From Pseudomonas izuensis (GTDB lineage: Bacteria; Pseudomonadota; Gammaproteobacteria; Pseudomonadales; Pseudomonadaceae): a stretch of DNA of 64,000 nt. The notes under the pieces were generated by a model. It worked only from the letters and a program-made list of their open reading frames with translations. It ran no database searches and was not told where the DNA came from. A program made the position numbers and the translations under genes. Positions within the stretch are counted from its first letter, which is position 1; every line of letters begins with the position of its first letter. The stretch is taken from positions 1 to 64,000 of the forward strand of contig NZ_WTFT01000011.1 in assembly GCF_009861505.1 (NCBI RefSeq), read 5' to 3'. This document shows positions 38,718-48,344 of this stretch, one piece after another.

Positions 38718-40187
38718 ATGGTTCCCGTAATCGCCCTGGTGGGCCGACCGAACGTCGGCAAGTCCACCTTGTTCAACCGCCTGACCAGGACTCGCGACGC
38801 CATTGTCGGCGACTTGTCCGGTCTGACCCGTGATCGCCAGTACGGTGAGGCCAAGTGGCAAGGGCGTTCCTACATTCTGATCGACACCGGCGGTATCTCC
38901 GGTGACGAACACGGTATGGACGAAAAAATGGCCGAGCAGTCGCTGCTGGCCATTGAAGAAGCGGATGTTGTTCTGTTCCTGGTAGATGCCAAGGCCGGTT
39001 TCACCGCCGCCGACCAGATGATTGCCGAGCACTTGCGCAAACGTAACAAGCGTTCCCATGTAGTCGCCAACAAGGTTGACAACATCGACCCTGAAATGGC
39101 CCGCGCCGAATTCGCCCCGTTGGGCATGGGCCACGCGATCCCGATCGCCGGTGCCCACGGTCGCGGCATCACCCAGTTGCTGGAAGCGGCACTGAGTGAG
39201 TTCCCGAAAGACGAAGACGAGCTGGAAGAAGGCGAGGAAGAGGACGTTGCCGAAGGCGAAGAAGCCAAGCGCATTCCTGGTCCGAGCGAAAAAGACGGGA
39301 TCAAGATCGCCATCATCGGCCGGCCGAACGTAGGCAAGTCGACTCTGGTCAACCGCATGCTCGGTGAAGACCGGGTGATCGTGTATGACCAGCCTGGCAC
39401 CACCCGCGACAGTATCTACATCCCGTTCGAGCGTAACGACGAGAAGTACACGCTGATCGACACCGCCGGTGTGCGCAAGCGCGGCAAGATCCACGAAGAA
39501 GTCGAAAAATTCTCCGTGGTCAAAACCCTGCAGGCCATCAAAGACGCCAACGTGGTGATCTTCGTGATGGACGCTCGCGAAGGCGTGGTGGACCACGACC
39601 TCAACCTGCTGGGCTTTGCCATTGAGTCGGGTCGTGCGCTGGTCATCGCGATCAACAAGTGGGACGGCATGACGCCGAGCGAGCGTGACTTCGTGAAGGT
39701 CGAGCTGCAACGTCGACTGTTCTTCGTTGACTACGCCGACATCCACTTCATCTCGGCACTGCACGGCACGGGCGTGGGCAACCTCTACGCTTCGGTGCAG
39801 AACTCGTTCAAGTCCGCGGTCACCCGCTGGCCGACCAACCGCCTGACCCAGATTCTGGAAGATGCGGTCGGTGAGCACGCGCCGCCGATGGTCAACAATC
39901 GTCGGATCAAACTGCGTTATGCCCACTTGGGTGGCGCGAATCCGCCGATCATCGTGATTCACGGTAACCAGATCGAGAAGGTGCCGAAGTCTTACGTTCG
40001 CTACCTTGAAAACACCTATCGCCGTGTCCTGAAGCTGGTCGGTACGCCGATCCGCATCGAATTCAAGGGTGGCGAGAACCCGTACGAAGGCAACAAGAAC
40101 TCGCTCACCGACCGTCAGGTCAACAAGAAGCGTCGCTTGATGTCGCACCACAAGAAGGCCGACAAGAAGCGTCGCGACAAACGCTGA
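38718..40187 (+). CDS. der: Ribosome-assembly GTPase Der
   Basis: This 489-residue GTPase has two tandem G domains. The first has [14 protein letters not shown] at about 8-21 and [13 protein letters not shown]; the second has [14 protein letters not shown] near 200 and [12 protein letters not shown] with NKWDGM. A very acidic linker ([18 protein letters not shown]) joins them. The C-terminal KH-like domain is followed by a basic tail ([11 protein letters not shown]). Der is needed for 50S subunit maturation. The start is the ATG at 38718. Confidence 0.97.
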   Translation: MVPVIALVGRPNVGKSTLFNRLTRTRDAIVGDLSGLTRDRQYGEAKWQGRSYILIDTGGISGDEHGMDEKMAEQSLLAIEEADVVLFLVDAKAGFTAADQMIAEHLRKRNKRSHVVANKVDNIDPEMARAEFAPLGMGHAIPIAGAHGRGITQLLEAALSEFPKDEDELEEGEEEDVAEGEEAKRIPGPSEKDGIKIAIIGRPNVGKSTLVNRMLGEDRVIVYDQPGTTRDSIYIPFERNDEKYTLIDTAGVRKRGKIHEEVEKFSVVKTLQAIKDANVVIFVMDAREGVVDHDLNLLGFAIESGRALVIAINKWDGMTPSERDFVKVELQRRLFFVDYADIHFISALHGTGVGNLYASVQNSFKSAVTRWPTNRLTQILEDAVGEHAPPMVNNRRIKLRYAHLGGANPPIIVIHGNQIEKVPKSYVRYLENTYRRVLKLVGTPIRIEFKGGENPYEGNKNSLTDRQVNKKRRLMSHHKKADKKRRDKR

Positions 40188-40207
40188 TTCACGCCTTGCC
40201 TGCTTTC

Positions 40208-40299
40208 TGTGGGAGCAAGGCTTGCCCGCGATGAACGATAACGCGGTGTGTCAGAACAACCGCGGTGCGGCAATCGCGGGCGAGCCTTGCTCCCCCAGG
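40208..40299. repeat. REP pair
   Basis: Inverted REP copies of the GCAAGGCTTGCCCGCGA subtype lie at 40208-40234 and 40272-40297, just after der. Confidence 0.87.
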
Positions 40300-40308
40300 G
40301 GCAGGGTG

Positions 40309-40338
40309 AAAAAAGGGTGCCTCTGGCGCCCTTTTTTT
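40309..40338 (+). terminator. Intrinsic terminator after der
   Basis: AGGGTGCC and GGCGCCCT pair (one G-T) around TCT, and TTTTTTT follows. It lies below the REP pair and should end the der transcript. Confidence 0.9.
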
Positions 40339-40411
40339 ATGGGCGCCGGATGGGCTATCCTCGGGCTCTCCCGCGCCGCCGTAGAGCCGGGTGTAGAGCA
40401 GGGAACCACCG

Positions 40412-41560
40412 ATGATCACCAGTAAGCTGCCGAATGTCGGCATCACTATCTTCACTCAGATGTCTCAGCTCGCGGCTCAGACCGGCGCGCTCAATCTGTC
40501 CCAGGGCTTTCCTGATTTCGCTGCCCCGCAGGCCCTGTGCGATGCGGTCGGCCGACATATCGCCAATGGCCATAACCAGTACTCGCCAATGACAGGGCTG
40601 CCGGTGTTGCGTCAGCAGATCGCGGCGAAGATCGCCCGCAGTTATGGCGCGCAGGTGGATGTGGATACTGAAGTGACGGTTACCCCCGGCGCGACCGAGG
40701 CGATTTTCTGTGCCATTCAGGCGGTTATCCACAGCGGTGATGAAGTCATTGTGTTTGACCCGGCGTACGACAGCTACGAGCCCTCGGTAGAGCTGGCCGG
40801 TGGTCGTTGCGTGCACGTGCAACTGGGCCTGAACGATTTCAGTATCGACTTCGAGAAGCTTGCCCAGGCACTGAGCCCGCGCACGCGAATGATCATTCTC
40901 AACACCCCGCACAACCCTAGTGGTGCGCTGATCAGTCGTGCCGAACTCGATCAGTTGGCAGCGTTGATCCGCGATCGCGATATCTATGTGATCAGCGACG
41001 AAGTCTACGAGCACCTGGTGTATGACGGCGTGCCCCACGTCAGCGTGCTGGCTCATGAAGAGCTGTATCAGCGTGCATTCGTCGTCAGTTCGTTCGGCAA
41101 GACCTACCACGTCACAGGCTGGAAAACTGGCTATGTGGTCGCACCACCGGCCCTTACGGCGGAATTGCGCAAGGTGCACCAGTACGTGAATTTTTGTGGC
41201 GTGACGCCGCTCCAATATGCCTTGGCCGATTTTATGGCAGAGCACCCTGAGCACGTCGAAGAGTTGCCGGGCTTCTATCAGGCCAAGCGCGATTTGTTCT
41301 GCGATCTGCTGGCGCCGTCGCGCTTCAGCTTCACCCGAGTGACAGGCACGTACTTCCAGTTGGTGGATTACTCGCAGATCCGCCCGGACCTCAATGACGT
41401 GGAGATGGCGCTGTGGATGACCCGCGAACACGGCGTCGCGAGCATTCCGATCTCTGTGTTCTATCAGAAGCCGCCTGAAGGCCAGCGCCTGATACGGCTG
41501 TGTTTTGCCAAGCGTGAGGAGACCCTGCGTGAAGCGGCGGAAAAACTATGCGTGATTTGA
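40412..41560 (+). CDS. Methionine aminotransferase (class I/II, YbdL-like)
   Basis: A 382-residue PLP-dependent aminotransferase. K230 in SSFGKTYHVTGWKTGY binds PLP, the Asp in VISDEVYEHL contacts its ring, and LNTPHNPSG is the conserved Asn block. NLSQGFPDFAAP at the N-terminus fits the methionine-preferring YbdL group. It overlaps the next gene by 13 bases. That gene encodes an omega-amidase, which would remove the 2-oxo-acid amide made when glutamine is the amino donor, for example in methionine salvage. Confidence 0.88.
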   Translation: MITSKLPNVGITIFTQMSQLAAQTGALNLSQGFPDFAAPQALCDAVGRHIANGHNQYSPMTGLPVLRQQIAAKIARSYGAQVDVDTEVTVTPGATEAIFCAIQAVIHSGDEVIVFDPAYDSYEPSVELAGGRCVHVQLGLNDFSIDFEKLAQALSPRTRMIILNTPHNPSGALISRAELDQLAALIRDRDIYVISDEVYEHLVYDGVPHVSVLAHEELYQRAFVVSSFGKTYHVTGWKTGYVVAPPALTAELRKVHQYVNFCGVTPLQYALADFMAEHPEHVEELPGFYQAKRDLFCDLLAPSRFSFTRVTGTYFQLVDYSQIRPDLNDVEMALWMTREHGVASIPISVFYQKPPEGQRLIRLCFAKREETLREAAEKLCVI

Positions 41561-42339
41561 GTGCGTTGCCGAAGCTGACCGTTGCGTTGGTCCAGACTTC
41601 CCTGGCCTGGCATGACCGCCAGGCCAACCTGGAGCATTTCGAGCCGTTGCTGGAACAGGCCCGTGGCGCCGATCTGATCATTTTGCCGGAAATGTTCACC
41701 ACCGGTTTCTCCATGGAGTCGGAAACGCTGGCCGAGGCGGAAAACGGCCCCACCAGCAAATGGCTGCGGGCTCAGGCCTTGAGTCTCGATGCGGTGATCA
41801 CCGGTAGCGTTATCGTTCAGGCTGCGGATGGCAGCCATCGCAATCGCCTGTTGTGGGCGCGGCCGGACAGCGAAGTGCTGCACTACGATAAGCGGCATTT
41901 GTTTCGCATGGCTGGCGAGCACCACCACTACACCCCCGGCGAGCGTCAGGTGCAGTTCGAACTCAAGGGCTGGCGGGTGCGACCGCTGATTTGCTACGAC
42001 CTGCGCTTCCCGGTGTGGAGCCGCGACGCACAGGACACGGACCTTCTGCTGTACACCGCCAACTGGCCCGGTGCGCGGCGCCAGCACTGGAATCGTTTGT
42101 TGCCGGCCCGGGCGATCGAGAACCTGTGTTATGTGGCGGCGGTGAACCGTATTGGCACTGACGGCAAAGGCTTTGCGTATACCGGTGACAGCCAGGTACT
42201 GGATTTCCAGGGCGAGACATTGCTCAGTGCAGGGGAGGCGGACGGGGTGTTCAAGGTGGTGCTGGATGCGGCGGAACTGGGGGCGTATCGCACACGGTTT
42301 CCGGCGAATCTGGATGCCGATACCTTCGAACTCACCTGA
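41548..42339 (+). CDS. Omega-amidase/nitrilase-family hydrolase (YafV-like)
   Basis: A 263-residue carbon-nitrogen hydrolase with the Glu-Lys-Cys triad E48 (IILPEMFTTGF), K115 (HYDKRHLF) and C149 (PLICYDLRFPVW). Members of this subgroup hydrolyse 2-oxoglutaramate or 2-oxosuccinamate. Overlap with the aminotransferase gene shows the two are co-translated and probably act in sequence. Confidence 0.87.
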   Translation: MRDLSALPKLTVALVQTSLAWHDRQANLEHFEPLLEQARGADLIILPEMFTTGFSMESETLAEAENGPTSKWLRAQALSLDAVITGSVIVQAADGSHRNRLLWARPDSEVLHYDKRHLFRMAGEHHHYTPGERQVQFELKGWRVRPLICYDLRFPVWSRDAQDTDLLLYTANWPGARRQHWNRLLPARAIENLCYVAAVNRIGTDGKGFAYTGDSQVLDFQGETLLSAGEADGVFKVVLDAAELGAYRTRFPANLDADTFELT

Positions 42340-42360
42340 GATTTTTGCTGCCTGAACCGG

Positions 42361-42460
42361 CCCCATCGCGGGCAAGCCCGCTCCCACAGTGATCTGTATG
42401 TACTCAAGTTTTTTGTACACCAGAGAACCTGTGGGAGCGGGCTTGCCCGCGATGGGGCCG
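42361..42460. repeat. REP pair
   Basis: Two inverted REP copies of the GCGGGCTTGCCCGCGATGGGG subtype (42361-42390, 42428-42458) lie between the convergent amidase and leuA genes. Confidence 0.88.
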
Positions 42461-42490
42461 TGACAGGCATCACATAATTTACAGGCAAAC

Positions 42491-42526
42491 AAAAAGGCCC
42501 CGAGGTTCGCACCCCGGGGCCTTTTG
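42491..42526. terminator. Bidirectional terminator between the amidase gene and leuA
   Basis: AAAAGGCCCCG and CGGGGCCTTTT form an 11-bp stem with A and T tracts on both sides, so it can end leuA transcripts from the right and amidase transcripts from the left. Confidence 0.92.
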
Positions 42527-42541
42527 CATGACAGCGAAGGC

Positions 42542-44221
42542 TTACGCCGCTTTCGCTTCCGGCTGGCTCAGCGAGCGGTTCAGCGCGCTGAACAGGGCCT
42601 TGAAGCTGGCGGTGGTGATGTTTTCATCGATGCCCACGCCGTGCACCGCACGCTCGCCATTCACCCGCAGTTCAATGTAGGCCGCTGCCTTGGCATTGGT
42701 GCCCGCGCCGATGGCGTGTTCGTTGTAGTCCATGATTTCCACCGGAATCGGCAGACCGGCCACCAGGGCTTCCAGGGCGCCGTTGCCCTTGCCGCGCCAG
42801 TGCAGGTTGGTTTCGCCCTGGCCTTTGCTGGCGACTTCCACTTCGACGGCGCTGTGACCGTTTTCTTCCTGCAGGCGATGGCTGACCAGCGCGTACGGGG
42901 TGTTGGCTTGCAGGTATTCGCTGATCAACAGCGAGTGAATCTGCTTGGCGGTCATTTCCAGGCCCAGGCGATCGGTTTCACGCTGCACGACCTGGCTGAA
43001 CTCGATCTGCATGCGACGCGGCAGGCTGATGCCGTATTCCTGTTCCAGCAAGTAGGCGATACCACCCTTGCCCGACTGGCTGTTGACGCGGATGACCGCC
43101 TCGTAGCTGCGGCCGATGTCGGCCGGGTCGATCGGCAAGTACGGCACTTCCCACAGGGCATCGGATTTCTGCTGGGCGAAGCCTTTGCGGATCGCATCCT
43201 GGTGCGAGCCGGAGAATGCGGTGTGTACCAGGTCGCCGACGTACGGGTGACGCGGGTGAACCTGGATCTGGTTGCACTCCTCGACGACCTTGCGTACGCC
43301 GTCGATATCGGAGAAGTCCAGTTCAGGGTCAAGACCTTGGGTGTACATGTTCAGGGCCACGGTCACCAGATCGACGTTACCGGTGCGCTCGCCGTTGCCG
43401 AACAGGCAGCCTTCGACACGGTCGGCGCCGGCCATCAGGCCCAGTTCGGTGGCGGCAACGCCGGTGCCACGGTCGTTGTGGGTGTGCAGGCTGATGATCA
43501 CGCTGTCACGACGGTTGATGTGACGGCCGAACCATTCGATCTGGTCGGCATAGATGTTCGGGGTTGCGCACTCGACGGTAGCCGGCAGGTTGAGGATCAT
43601 CTTGTGCTCGGGCGTCGGGTTCCAGACTTCGATCACCGCGTCGCAGACTTCCTTGGCGAACTCAAGTTCGGTAGCGCTGAAGGTTTCCGGCGAGTACTCG
43701 AAGGTCCACTCGGTTTCCGGCTGCATGGCAGCGTATTTGACGAACAGCTTGGCCGCGCTCACGGCGATTTCCTTGATCCCGTCCTTGTCCTGGTTGAAGA
43801 CAATGCGGCGGAAGGAAGGGGAGGTCGCGTTGTACAGGTGAACGATGGCCTTCTTCGCCCCGCGCAGGGATTCGAAAGTGCGCGCGATCAGGTCTTCACG
43901 GCCCTGGGTCAGCACCTGGATGGTGGTGTCGTCCGGAATGTGGCCACCTTCGATCAGGGTGCGCACGAAGTCGAAGTCGGTTTGCGAAGCGGCCGGGAAG
44001 GAGGCTTCGATTTCTTTCACGCCGACCTGCACCAGGGTTTTCCAGAAGCGCAGCTTCTTGACGGCGTCCATTGGCTCGATCAGCGACTGGTTACCATCAC
44101 GCAGGTCGGAACTGCACCAGATCGGGGCGGCGGTGATGGTTTTCGACGGCCAGGTACGGTCCGGGATGTCGATGGTCGGGAAGGCGCGGTATTTCGAAGA
44201 CGGGTCTTTGAGCATGCTCAT
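42542..44221 (-). CDS. leuA: 2-isopropylmalate synthase
   Basis: LeuA joins acetyl-CoA and 2-oxoisovalerate in the first committed step of leucine synthesis. This is the long proteobacterial form (559 residues). The catalytic TIM barrel has [11 protein letters not shown] near 37 (metal Asp) and [11 protein letters not shown] (metal His pair). The C-terminal regulatory domain, where leucine binds, contains [15 protein letters not shown]. The ATG at 44221 fits the family start. A leader peptide ORF and a candidate attenuator lie just upstream. Confidence 0.96.
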   Translation of the reverse strand: MSMLKDPSSKYRAFPTIDIPDRTWPSKTITAAPIWCSSDLRDGNQSLIEPMDAVKKLRFWKTLVQVGVKEIEASFPAASQTDFDFVRTLIEGGHIPDDTTIQVLTQGREDLIARTFESLRGAKKAIVHLYNATSPSFRRIVFNQDKDGIKEIAVSAAKLFVKYAAMQPETEWTFEYSPETFSATELEFAKEVCDAVIEVWNPTPEHKMILNLPATVECATPNIYADQIEWFGRHINRRDSVIISLHTHNDRGTGVAATELGLMAGADRVEGCLFGNGERTGNVDLVTVALNMYTQGLDPELDFSDIDGVRKVVEECNQIQVHPRHPYVGDLVHTAFSGSHQDAIRKGFAQQKSDALWEVPYLPIDPADIGRSYEAVIRVNSQSGKGGIAYLLEQEYGISLPRRMQIEFSQVVQRETDRLGLEMTAKQIHSLLISEYLQANTPYALVSHRLQEENGHSAVEVEVASKGQGETNLHWRGKGNGALEALVAGLPIPVEIMDYNEHAIGAGTNAKAAAYIELRVNGERAVHGVGIDENITTASFKALFSALNRSLSQPEAKAA

Positions 44222-44246
44222 CGGGAAATCCTTATTGTGTGGGCCG

Positions 44247-44306
44247 AAAAAAGGCGGCCTGCCGGTGGATCGAATGTACTGGGTAAAGCGTAGGACGAGG
44301 CGCCGC
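44247..44306 (-). promoter_or_regulatory. Candidate leuA transcription attenuator
   Basis: On the minus strand GCGGCGCC (44306-44299) can pair with GGC-AG-GCCGC (44263-44254), giving an eight-pair stem with a two-base bulge, and a run of six Ts (44252-44247) follows. It lies 26-85 bases before leuA and just below a short Leu-containing leader ORF. This is the layout of ribosome-controlled attenuation. The pairing is visible; regulation is inferred. Confidence 0.5.
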
Positions 44307-44309
44307 GAT

Positions 44310-44387
44310 TCAGCCCGGCAGTCGTGCGCTGACAAGGCACAGGCTGCGGTGCTGGCGGAGCTGAATGAGGGTGTGAGAGGTTTTCAT
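44310..44387 (-). CDS. Putative leuA leader peptide
   Basis: A 25-codon ORF begins [13 protein letters not shown], has GAAGG five bases before its ATG, and holds five Leu codons (CTC, CTC, CTG, CTT, CTG). It ends four bases before the 5' arm of the terminator-like stem. Stalling at Leu codons when charged tRNA-Leu is scarce would favour an alternative fold. The Leu codons are not in one tandem run, which lowers confidence. Confidence 0.45.
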   Translation of the reverse strand: MKTSHTLIQLRQHRSLCLVSARLPG

Positions 44388-44611
44388 GCCTTCAACCCTA
44401 ACCGCGGGGGGGAAGGATGGCAAGCAGTCGAAAAAAATTGAGAGGAATACTCGTCACGGCGCATTTATCGAGATTTTATTGCTTTGGATTTGTTTGATGT
44501 TCAAGTTGTTTGCGCAAGGTTTGAGCGATGCGCAATCGGCAGTTTTGGCACCTTGTGCCCGCAGCGGGGCTATTCTTCTTTAAAGCCTCGACTGGCAAGC
44601 GGGAGTCGGCG

Positions 44612-44968
44612 ATGAACGAGTCCGATTGGAAACAGTATTGCGTATTGCGCCCGGTGGCCCATGAACGGATGTGCACCCGGATCATGGCGGACGTCGAAAA
44701 GATTGTGCTGGACAAGAGTATTGCGCCCTACGAACGGATCGATGCCAGCGAGGAATTGCTCAAGGGCGGGCAAAAAGAGCTGTATTGGGCATTTGGTGTT
44801 TTCAGGTTTTCGCGTCATGAAGCCCGCTCGCACTTGCTCGGGTTGTGCGCGCGGGAGTTGATCACGGCAGAGGAGTTGAGCTGGTTTTCAGTGGAGACGC
44901 AGGAATGGGTCAGGCACTGTCTGGCGGACCGGGAGGTCCATGGGATTGAGGATCTGGAGGCGGAGTAA
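44612..44968 (+). CDS. Hypothetical protein
   Basis: A 118-residue soluble protein without a signal sequence (MNESDWKQYCVLRPVAHERM; RFSRHEARSHLLGLCARELI; DREVHGIEDLEAE). The ATG at 44612 follows GGGAGTCGGCG; the open frame upstream to 44528 lacks protein character. It diverges from leuA, with about 390 bases between the two start codons. I do not recognise the family. Confidence 0.65.
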   Translation: MNESDWKQYCVLRPVAHERMCTRIMADVEKIVLDKSIAPYERIDASEELLKGGQKELYWAFGVFRFSRHEARSHLLGLCARELITAEELSWFSVETQEWVRHCLADREVHGIEDLEAE

Positions 44969-44984
44969 TTGTGTCAGTGATGCC

Positions 44985-45058
44985 GCCTTCGCGGGCAAGC
45001 CCGCTCCTACAGAGAAGCGCGTTGTATCTGTAGGAGCGGGCTTGCCTGCGAAGGGGCC
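44985..45058. repeat. REP pair
   Basis: Closely spaced inverted REP copies (44985-45013 and 45027-45055) lie between convergent genes. Confidence 0.88.
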
Positions 45059-45075
45059 ATCAGCCTCGCTGAAAT

Positions 45076-45897
45076 TTAAGGCTGAAACGCCCCGATAAAA
45101 ATCGCCGGATCCACCCGCGCATCATTCAGGCTGACATTCCAGTGCATGTGCGGCCCGGTCGCCCGCCCCGTCGCGCCGACTTTGCCCACCACGCCGCCGC
45201 GAGCCAGTTGCTGCCCAACCTTCACGTCAATCTTCGACATGTGGCAGAACATGCTGATGAAACCCTGTCCATGGTCGACAAACACAGTGTTGCCGTTGAA
45301 GAAGTAGTTGCCGATCAGGATCACCTTGCCTGCGGCCGGGGTCTTGATCGGTGTGCCGGCGGGCACGGCGAAATCCAGACCCGAGTGGGGATTGCGTTCT
45401 TCACCATTGAAGAAGCGGCGCACGCCGAACTTGCTCGACAGCGGGCCGTTGACCGGCTTGTCCAGCAGCAGGTTACTCGGCGTATTCGGGCTGAACGTGC
45501 GGTAGGCAGCGATCTGCTCGGCCAGTTCGCGCTCGATGCGCTTGAGGTTTTCCGGGTCCGGGTTGACCTGTTGGGTGTTTTTCAGGGTGATGTGCTGTTC
45601 CGGGTATTTCTTGTTACCGACGGTGAAACCCAGGTTACGGCCGCTGCTGTTGATGGACTGGGCGCCGGGCTTGACCGTCAGTGGCACGCCGACAATGGCC
45701 AGCCAGTTGTTCTGTTCCTTGACCACCAGCACCGGTTTGCCCTGATAACTGGCTTTCGGCGTTTGTGCGGAAGTGCCCAGGTCCACCACGGCGACGCCGC
45801 CAGGCACCGGTTTGTTCAACAGGCGCGTGATGTAGCTGTCGGCGTGGGCATTGAAAGTCAGGCACAACAACAGACACGAAGCAAAAAAACGCGGCAT
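45076..45897 (-). CDS. M23-family peptidoglycan metalloendopeptidase
   Basis: A 273-residue secreted protein with a signal peptide (FFASCLLLCLTFNAHA). The C-terminal LytM/peptidase M23 domain has the zinc site HSGLDFAVPAGTP and the catalytic ATGPHMHWNVS. It cuts peptide cross-links in murein. The N-terminal half carries the SYQGKPVLVV and VPLTVKPGAQ segments typical of this pseudomonad group. It starts 3 bases after xseA ends. Confidence 0.9.
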   Translation of the reverse strand: MPRFFASCLLLCLTFNAHADSYITRLLNKPVPGGVAVVDLGTSAQTPKASYQGKPVLVVKEQNNWLAIVGVPLTVKPGAQSINSSGRNLGFTVGNKKYPEQHITLKNTQQVNPDPENLKRIERELAEQIAAYRTFSPNTPSNLLLDKPVNGPLSSKFGVRRFFNGEERNPHSGLDFAVPAGTPIKTPAAGKVILIGNYFFNGNTVFVDHGQGFISMFCHMSKIDVKVGQQLARGGVVGKVGATGRATGPHMHWNVSLNDARVDPAIFIGAFQP

Positions 45898-45900
45898 GGA

Positions 45901-47280
45901 TCAATCCAGTAAAGAAAGGGTGACGGGTGTCAGGTGATTGTCTTCGACCCGCACTTGCAGTTCGCCTTCACCCAGTTTGGCCTTCAGGCGCTGGCCAGTA
46001 TGGGTTTGCCCGGCGCTGCGGATCGCGTTGCCGCGCTCGTCGAGCAAAATGCTGTAGCCGCGGCCGAGGGTCGCCAGGGGGCTGACCACATGCAGTGTCT
46101 GCATCTGGCTTTGCAGCTGCAGGCGACGGCTTTTCAAACCCTCGCGCATGGCACGGGGCAAACGTTCGGCGAGGCTGTCGAGCCGTTGACGCAGCATCGC
46201 CAGTTGCCGGCCGGGATGCTGCGCGGCCAGGCGGGTTTCCAGGCGGATCAGCCGTTCGCGGCGGGTGTTGAGGTTGCGTTCGAAGGCCCGGCGCATACGC
46301 ATGTCCAGATCGTCCAGCCGCTGCGCTTGCTGACGCAGGCGTTCGCCAGGATGGCGCAGTCGGCGGGAGATGCCCTCCAGGCGCAGCCGATCACGCATCA
46401 GGCGGTCGCGCATGCGCATCACCAACCGGCGGTGCAGGCTCTCGACCCGGCGCAGCAGATCGCTGGAGTCCGGTGCCAGCAGTTCAGCGGCCGCCGAAGG
46501 CGTGGGTGCGCGAACATCGGCCACGAAATCACTAATCGACACATCGGTTTCATGGCCGACGGCGCTGACAATCGGTGTCACGCAGGCATCCACGGCGCGG
46601 GCCACGGCTTCTTCGTTGAAGCACCAGAGGTCTTCCAGAGAGCCGCCGCCACGGGCCAGGATCAGCGCATCGAAGCCCCGGGCGTCCGCCAGCTTCAGTG
46701 CGCGGACAATCTGCGCGGTGGCCTCGCGGCCCTGTACGGCGGTGGGGATCAGCGTCAGTTGCACCTGCGGCGCGCGGCGGCGGAACACGCTGATGATGTC
46801 GCGGATGACTGCGCCGGTGGGCGAGCTGATGATGCCGATGCGTTGCGGATGCGCCGGCAGCGGCACCTTGCGTTCGGCACTGAACAGGCCTTCGGCACTG
46901 AGTTTTTCCTTCAGAGCATCGAAAGCCAGGCGCAATGCACCGTCGCCGGCGGGTTCCACGGTGTCGAGGATCAGCTGATAATCGCCGCGTCCCTCGAACA
47001 ATGAGACTTTGCCTCGCACCTTGACTGCCAGACCGTCCTTCAATGCCTGGCGTACCCGAGCGGCGTTCTGCCGGAAGAGCGCGCAACGTACTTGGGCGCC
47101 GCTGTCCTTGAGGGTGAAATACACGTGGCCGGACGCCGGGCGGGCGAGGTTGGAGATTTCGCCTTCGACCCAGATGTTGCTGAACACGTCTTCGAGCAAC
47201 ACCCGTGCGCGGCCGTTGAGCTGGCTGACGGTCAGGACTTCGCGGTCCAGGCCGAGTCTTGCAAAGGGATCTTTAATCAT
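45901..47280 (-). CDS. xseA: Exodeoxyribonuclease VII large subunit
   Basis: XseA with XseB degrades single-stranded DNA in both directions. The 459-residue protein has an N-terminal OB domain (VSQLNGRARVLLEDVF, IWVEGEISNLARPASGHVYF) and a catalytic core with IGIISSPTGAVIRDI, ARGGGSLEDLWCFNEE and SAVGHETDVSISDFVAD. A long arginine-rich coiled coil follows. The ATG at 47280 (MIKDPFARLGLD) is preferred over upstream codons. Confidence 0.95.
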   Translation of the reverse strand: MIKDPFARLGLDREVLTVSQLNGRARVLLEDVFSNIWVEGEISNLARPASGHVYFTLKDSGAQVRCALFRQNAARVRQALKDGLAVKVRGKVSLFEGRGDYQLILDTVEPAGDGALRLAFDALKEKLSAEGLFSAERKVPLPAHPQRIGIISSPTGAVIRDIISVFRRRAPQVQLTLIPTAVQGREATAQIVRALKLADARGFDALILARGGGSLEDLWCFNEEAVARAVDACVTPIVSAVGHETDVSISDFVADVRAPTPSAAAELLAPDSSDLLRRVESLHRRLVMRMRDRLMRDRLRLEGISRRLRHPGERLRQQAQRLDDLDMRMRRAFERNLNTRRERLIRLETRLAAQHPGRQLAMLRQRLDSLAERLPRAMREGLKSRRLQLQSQMQTLHVVSPLATLGRGYSILLDERGNAIRSAGQTHTGQRLKAKLGEGELQVRVEDNHLTPVTLSLLD

Positions 47281-47334
47281 GGGGCGCAGTTTAAAGGCAT
47301 TCGGTGAACAATCTCCATGAGTCCGCATAAATCC

Positions 47335-47430
47335 CTTGTAGGAGCGAGCCTGCTCGCGAATGCATAGTGTCAGTCAACGAATTTATTGAATGGAAAATCG
47401 AATTCGCGAGCAGGCTCGCTCCCACAGGGG
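47335..47430. repeat. REP pair
   Basis: Inverted REP copies (47335-47362 and 47402-47430) lie in the divergent spacer between xseA and the TauE/SafE gene, an unusual place for a hairpin since both promoters should be here. Confidence 0.87.
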
Positions 47431-47470
47431 TTAGAGTCGTCAGTGATATTCAAGGAAGAAGGGGAAGTGT

Positions 47471-48232
47471 GTGTTTGATTTGTTGAGCCAGTGGCCATTT
47501 GGCGCAGTGGATTGGCTGGTGATCGGGACAGGCATCGCCCTGGCCTACATCGTGTTCGGCATCGCCGGGTTCGGCACGGCATTGGTGGCGGGGCCGATTC
47601 TGATCCTGTTCATGCCATTGTCGAAAATCGTGCCGCTGCTGGTGCTGCTGGATTTCGTCGCGGCGTTTGGCAATCTGTTGCCTTCGCGACGAAATGTGGC
47701 CAGGCCGGAGTTGCTGCGATTACTGCCATGCATGGGCGTGGGCTGCACCCTGGGGGTGATTTTCCTGCTGAACCTGAAATCCGACCTGTTGCTGCTGTTG
47801 ATGGGACTGTTCATCAGTGCCTATGCGGTCTACAGCCTGTGGGTAAAGACCCGTCCGGAGCAATTGTCCGCTGTTTGGGCGCTGCCGATGGGCACCGTGG
47901 GCGGGATGTTTGGCGCATTGTTTGGCAGTGGCGGCTTTTTGTATGCGATCTATCTGAACAGTCGGCTACCCAAGGACGAAGCGCGGGCGACCCAAAGCGC
48001 GCTGATCAGTTGCAGCACGGTGGTGCGTTTGAGTCTGTTTGCGGTCGCGGGGGTGTATGCCGAACTGCCCTTGCTGGTGCTGGCGCTGTGCCTGTTGCCG
48101 GCCATGGCGCTGGGGCTGTGGATTGGCCGGCGGTTGACCATGCGCTTGTCGCGCGAAGCCTTTGTGCGGCTGGTGACGTGGCTGGTGCTGGTGAGCGGGA
48201 TTGCGCTGATCGGGCGTTATCTCAACACCTGA
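47471..48232 (+). CDS. TauE/SafE-family sulfite or anion exporter
   Basis: A 253-residue integral membrane protein with about eight hydrophobic helices. The repeat halves have ALAYIVFGIAGFGTALVAGP near 24 and GTVGGMFGALFGSGGFLYAI near 140, the pattern of the TauE/SafE (DUF81) permeases. Substrates in the family are sulfite, sulfonates or related anions; none can be assigned here. The start is GTG at 47471 after GAAGAAGGGGAA. Confidence 0.85.
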   Translation: MFDLLSQWPFGAVDWLVIGTGIALAYIVFGIAGFGTALVAGPILILFMPLSKIVPLLVLLDFVAAFGNLLPSRRNVARPELLRLLPCMGVGCTLGVIFLLNLKSDLLLLLMGLFISAYAVYSLWVKTRPEQLSAVWALPMGTVGGMFGALFGSGGFLYAIYLNSRLPKDEARATQSALISCSTVVRLSLFAVAGVYAELPLLVLALCLLPAMALGLWIGRRLTMRLSREAFVRLVTWLVLVSGIALIGRYLNT

Positions 48233-48252
48233 CCATGGCCTGGCCGGTTTTT

Positions 48253-48323
48253 CTGTGGGAGCAAGGCTTGCCCGCGATGGCGTCCGCGAGATCGCCATCG
48301 CGGGCAAGCCTTGCTCCCACAGA
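48253..48323. repeat. REP pair
   Basis: A compact inverted pair of the GCAAGGCTTGCCCGCGATGG subtype (48253-48280 and 48295-48323) lies at a point where the gene order seems to change. Confidence 0.88.
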
Positions 48324-48344
48324 AGAGTCGCACGCTGTAACAGT

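Noticed and set aside
42524..44293. 589-codon open frame on the plus strand opposite leuA
   Set aside because: It is fully antisense to leuA, has biased composition (many His, Gly, Val, Gln) and matches no family pattern; it is a shadow caused by high GC at third positions.
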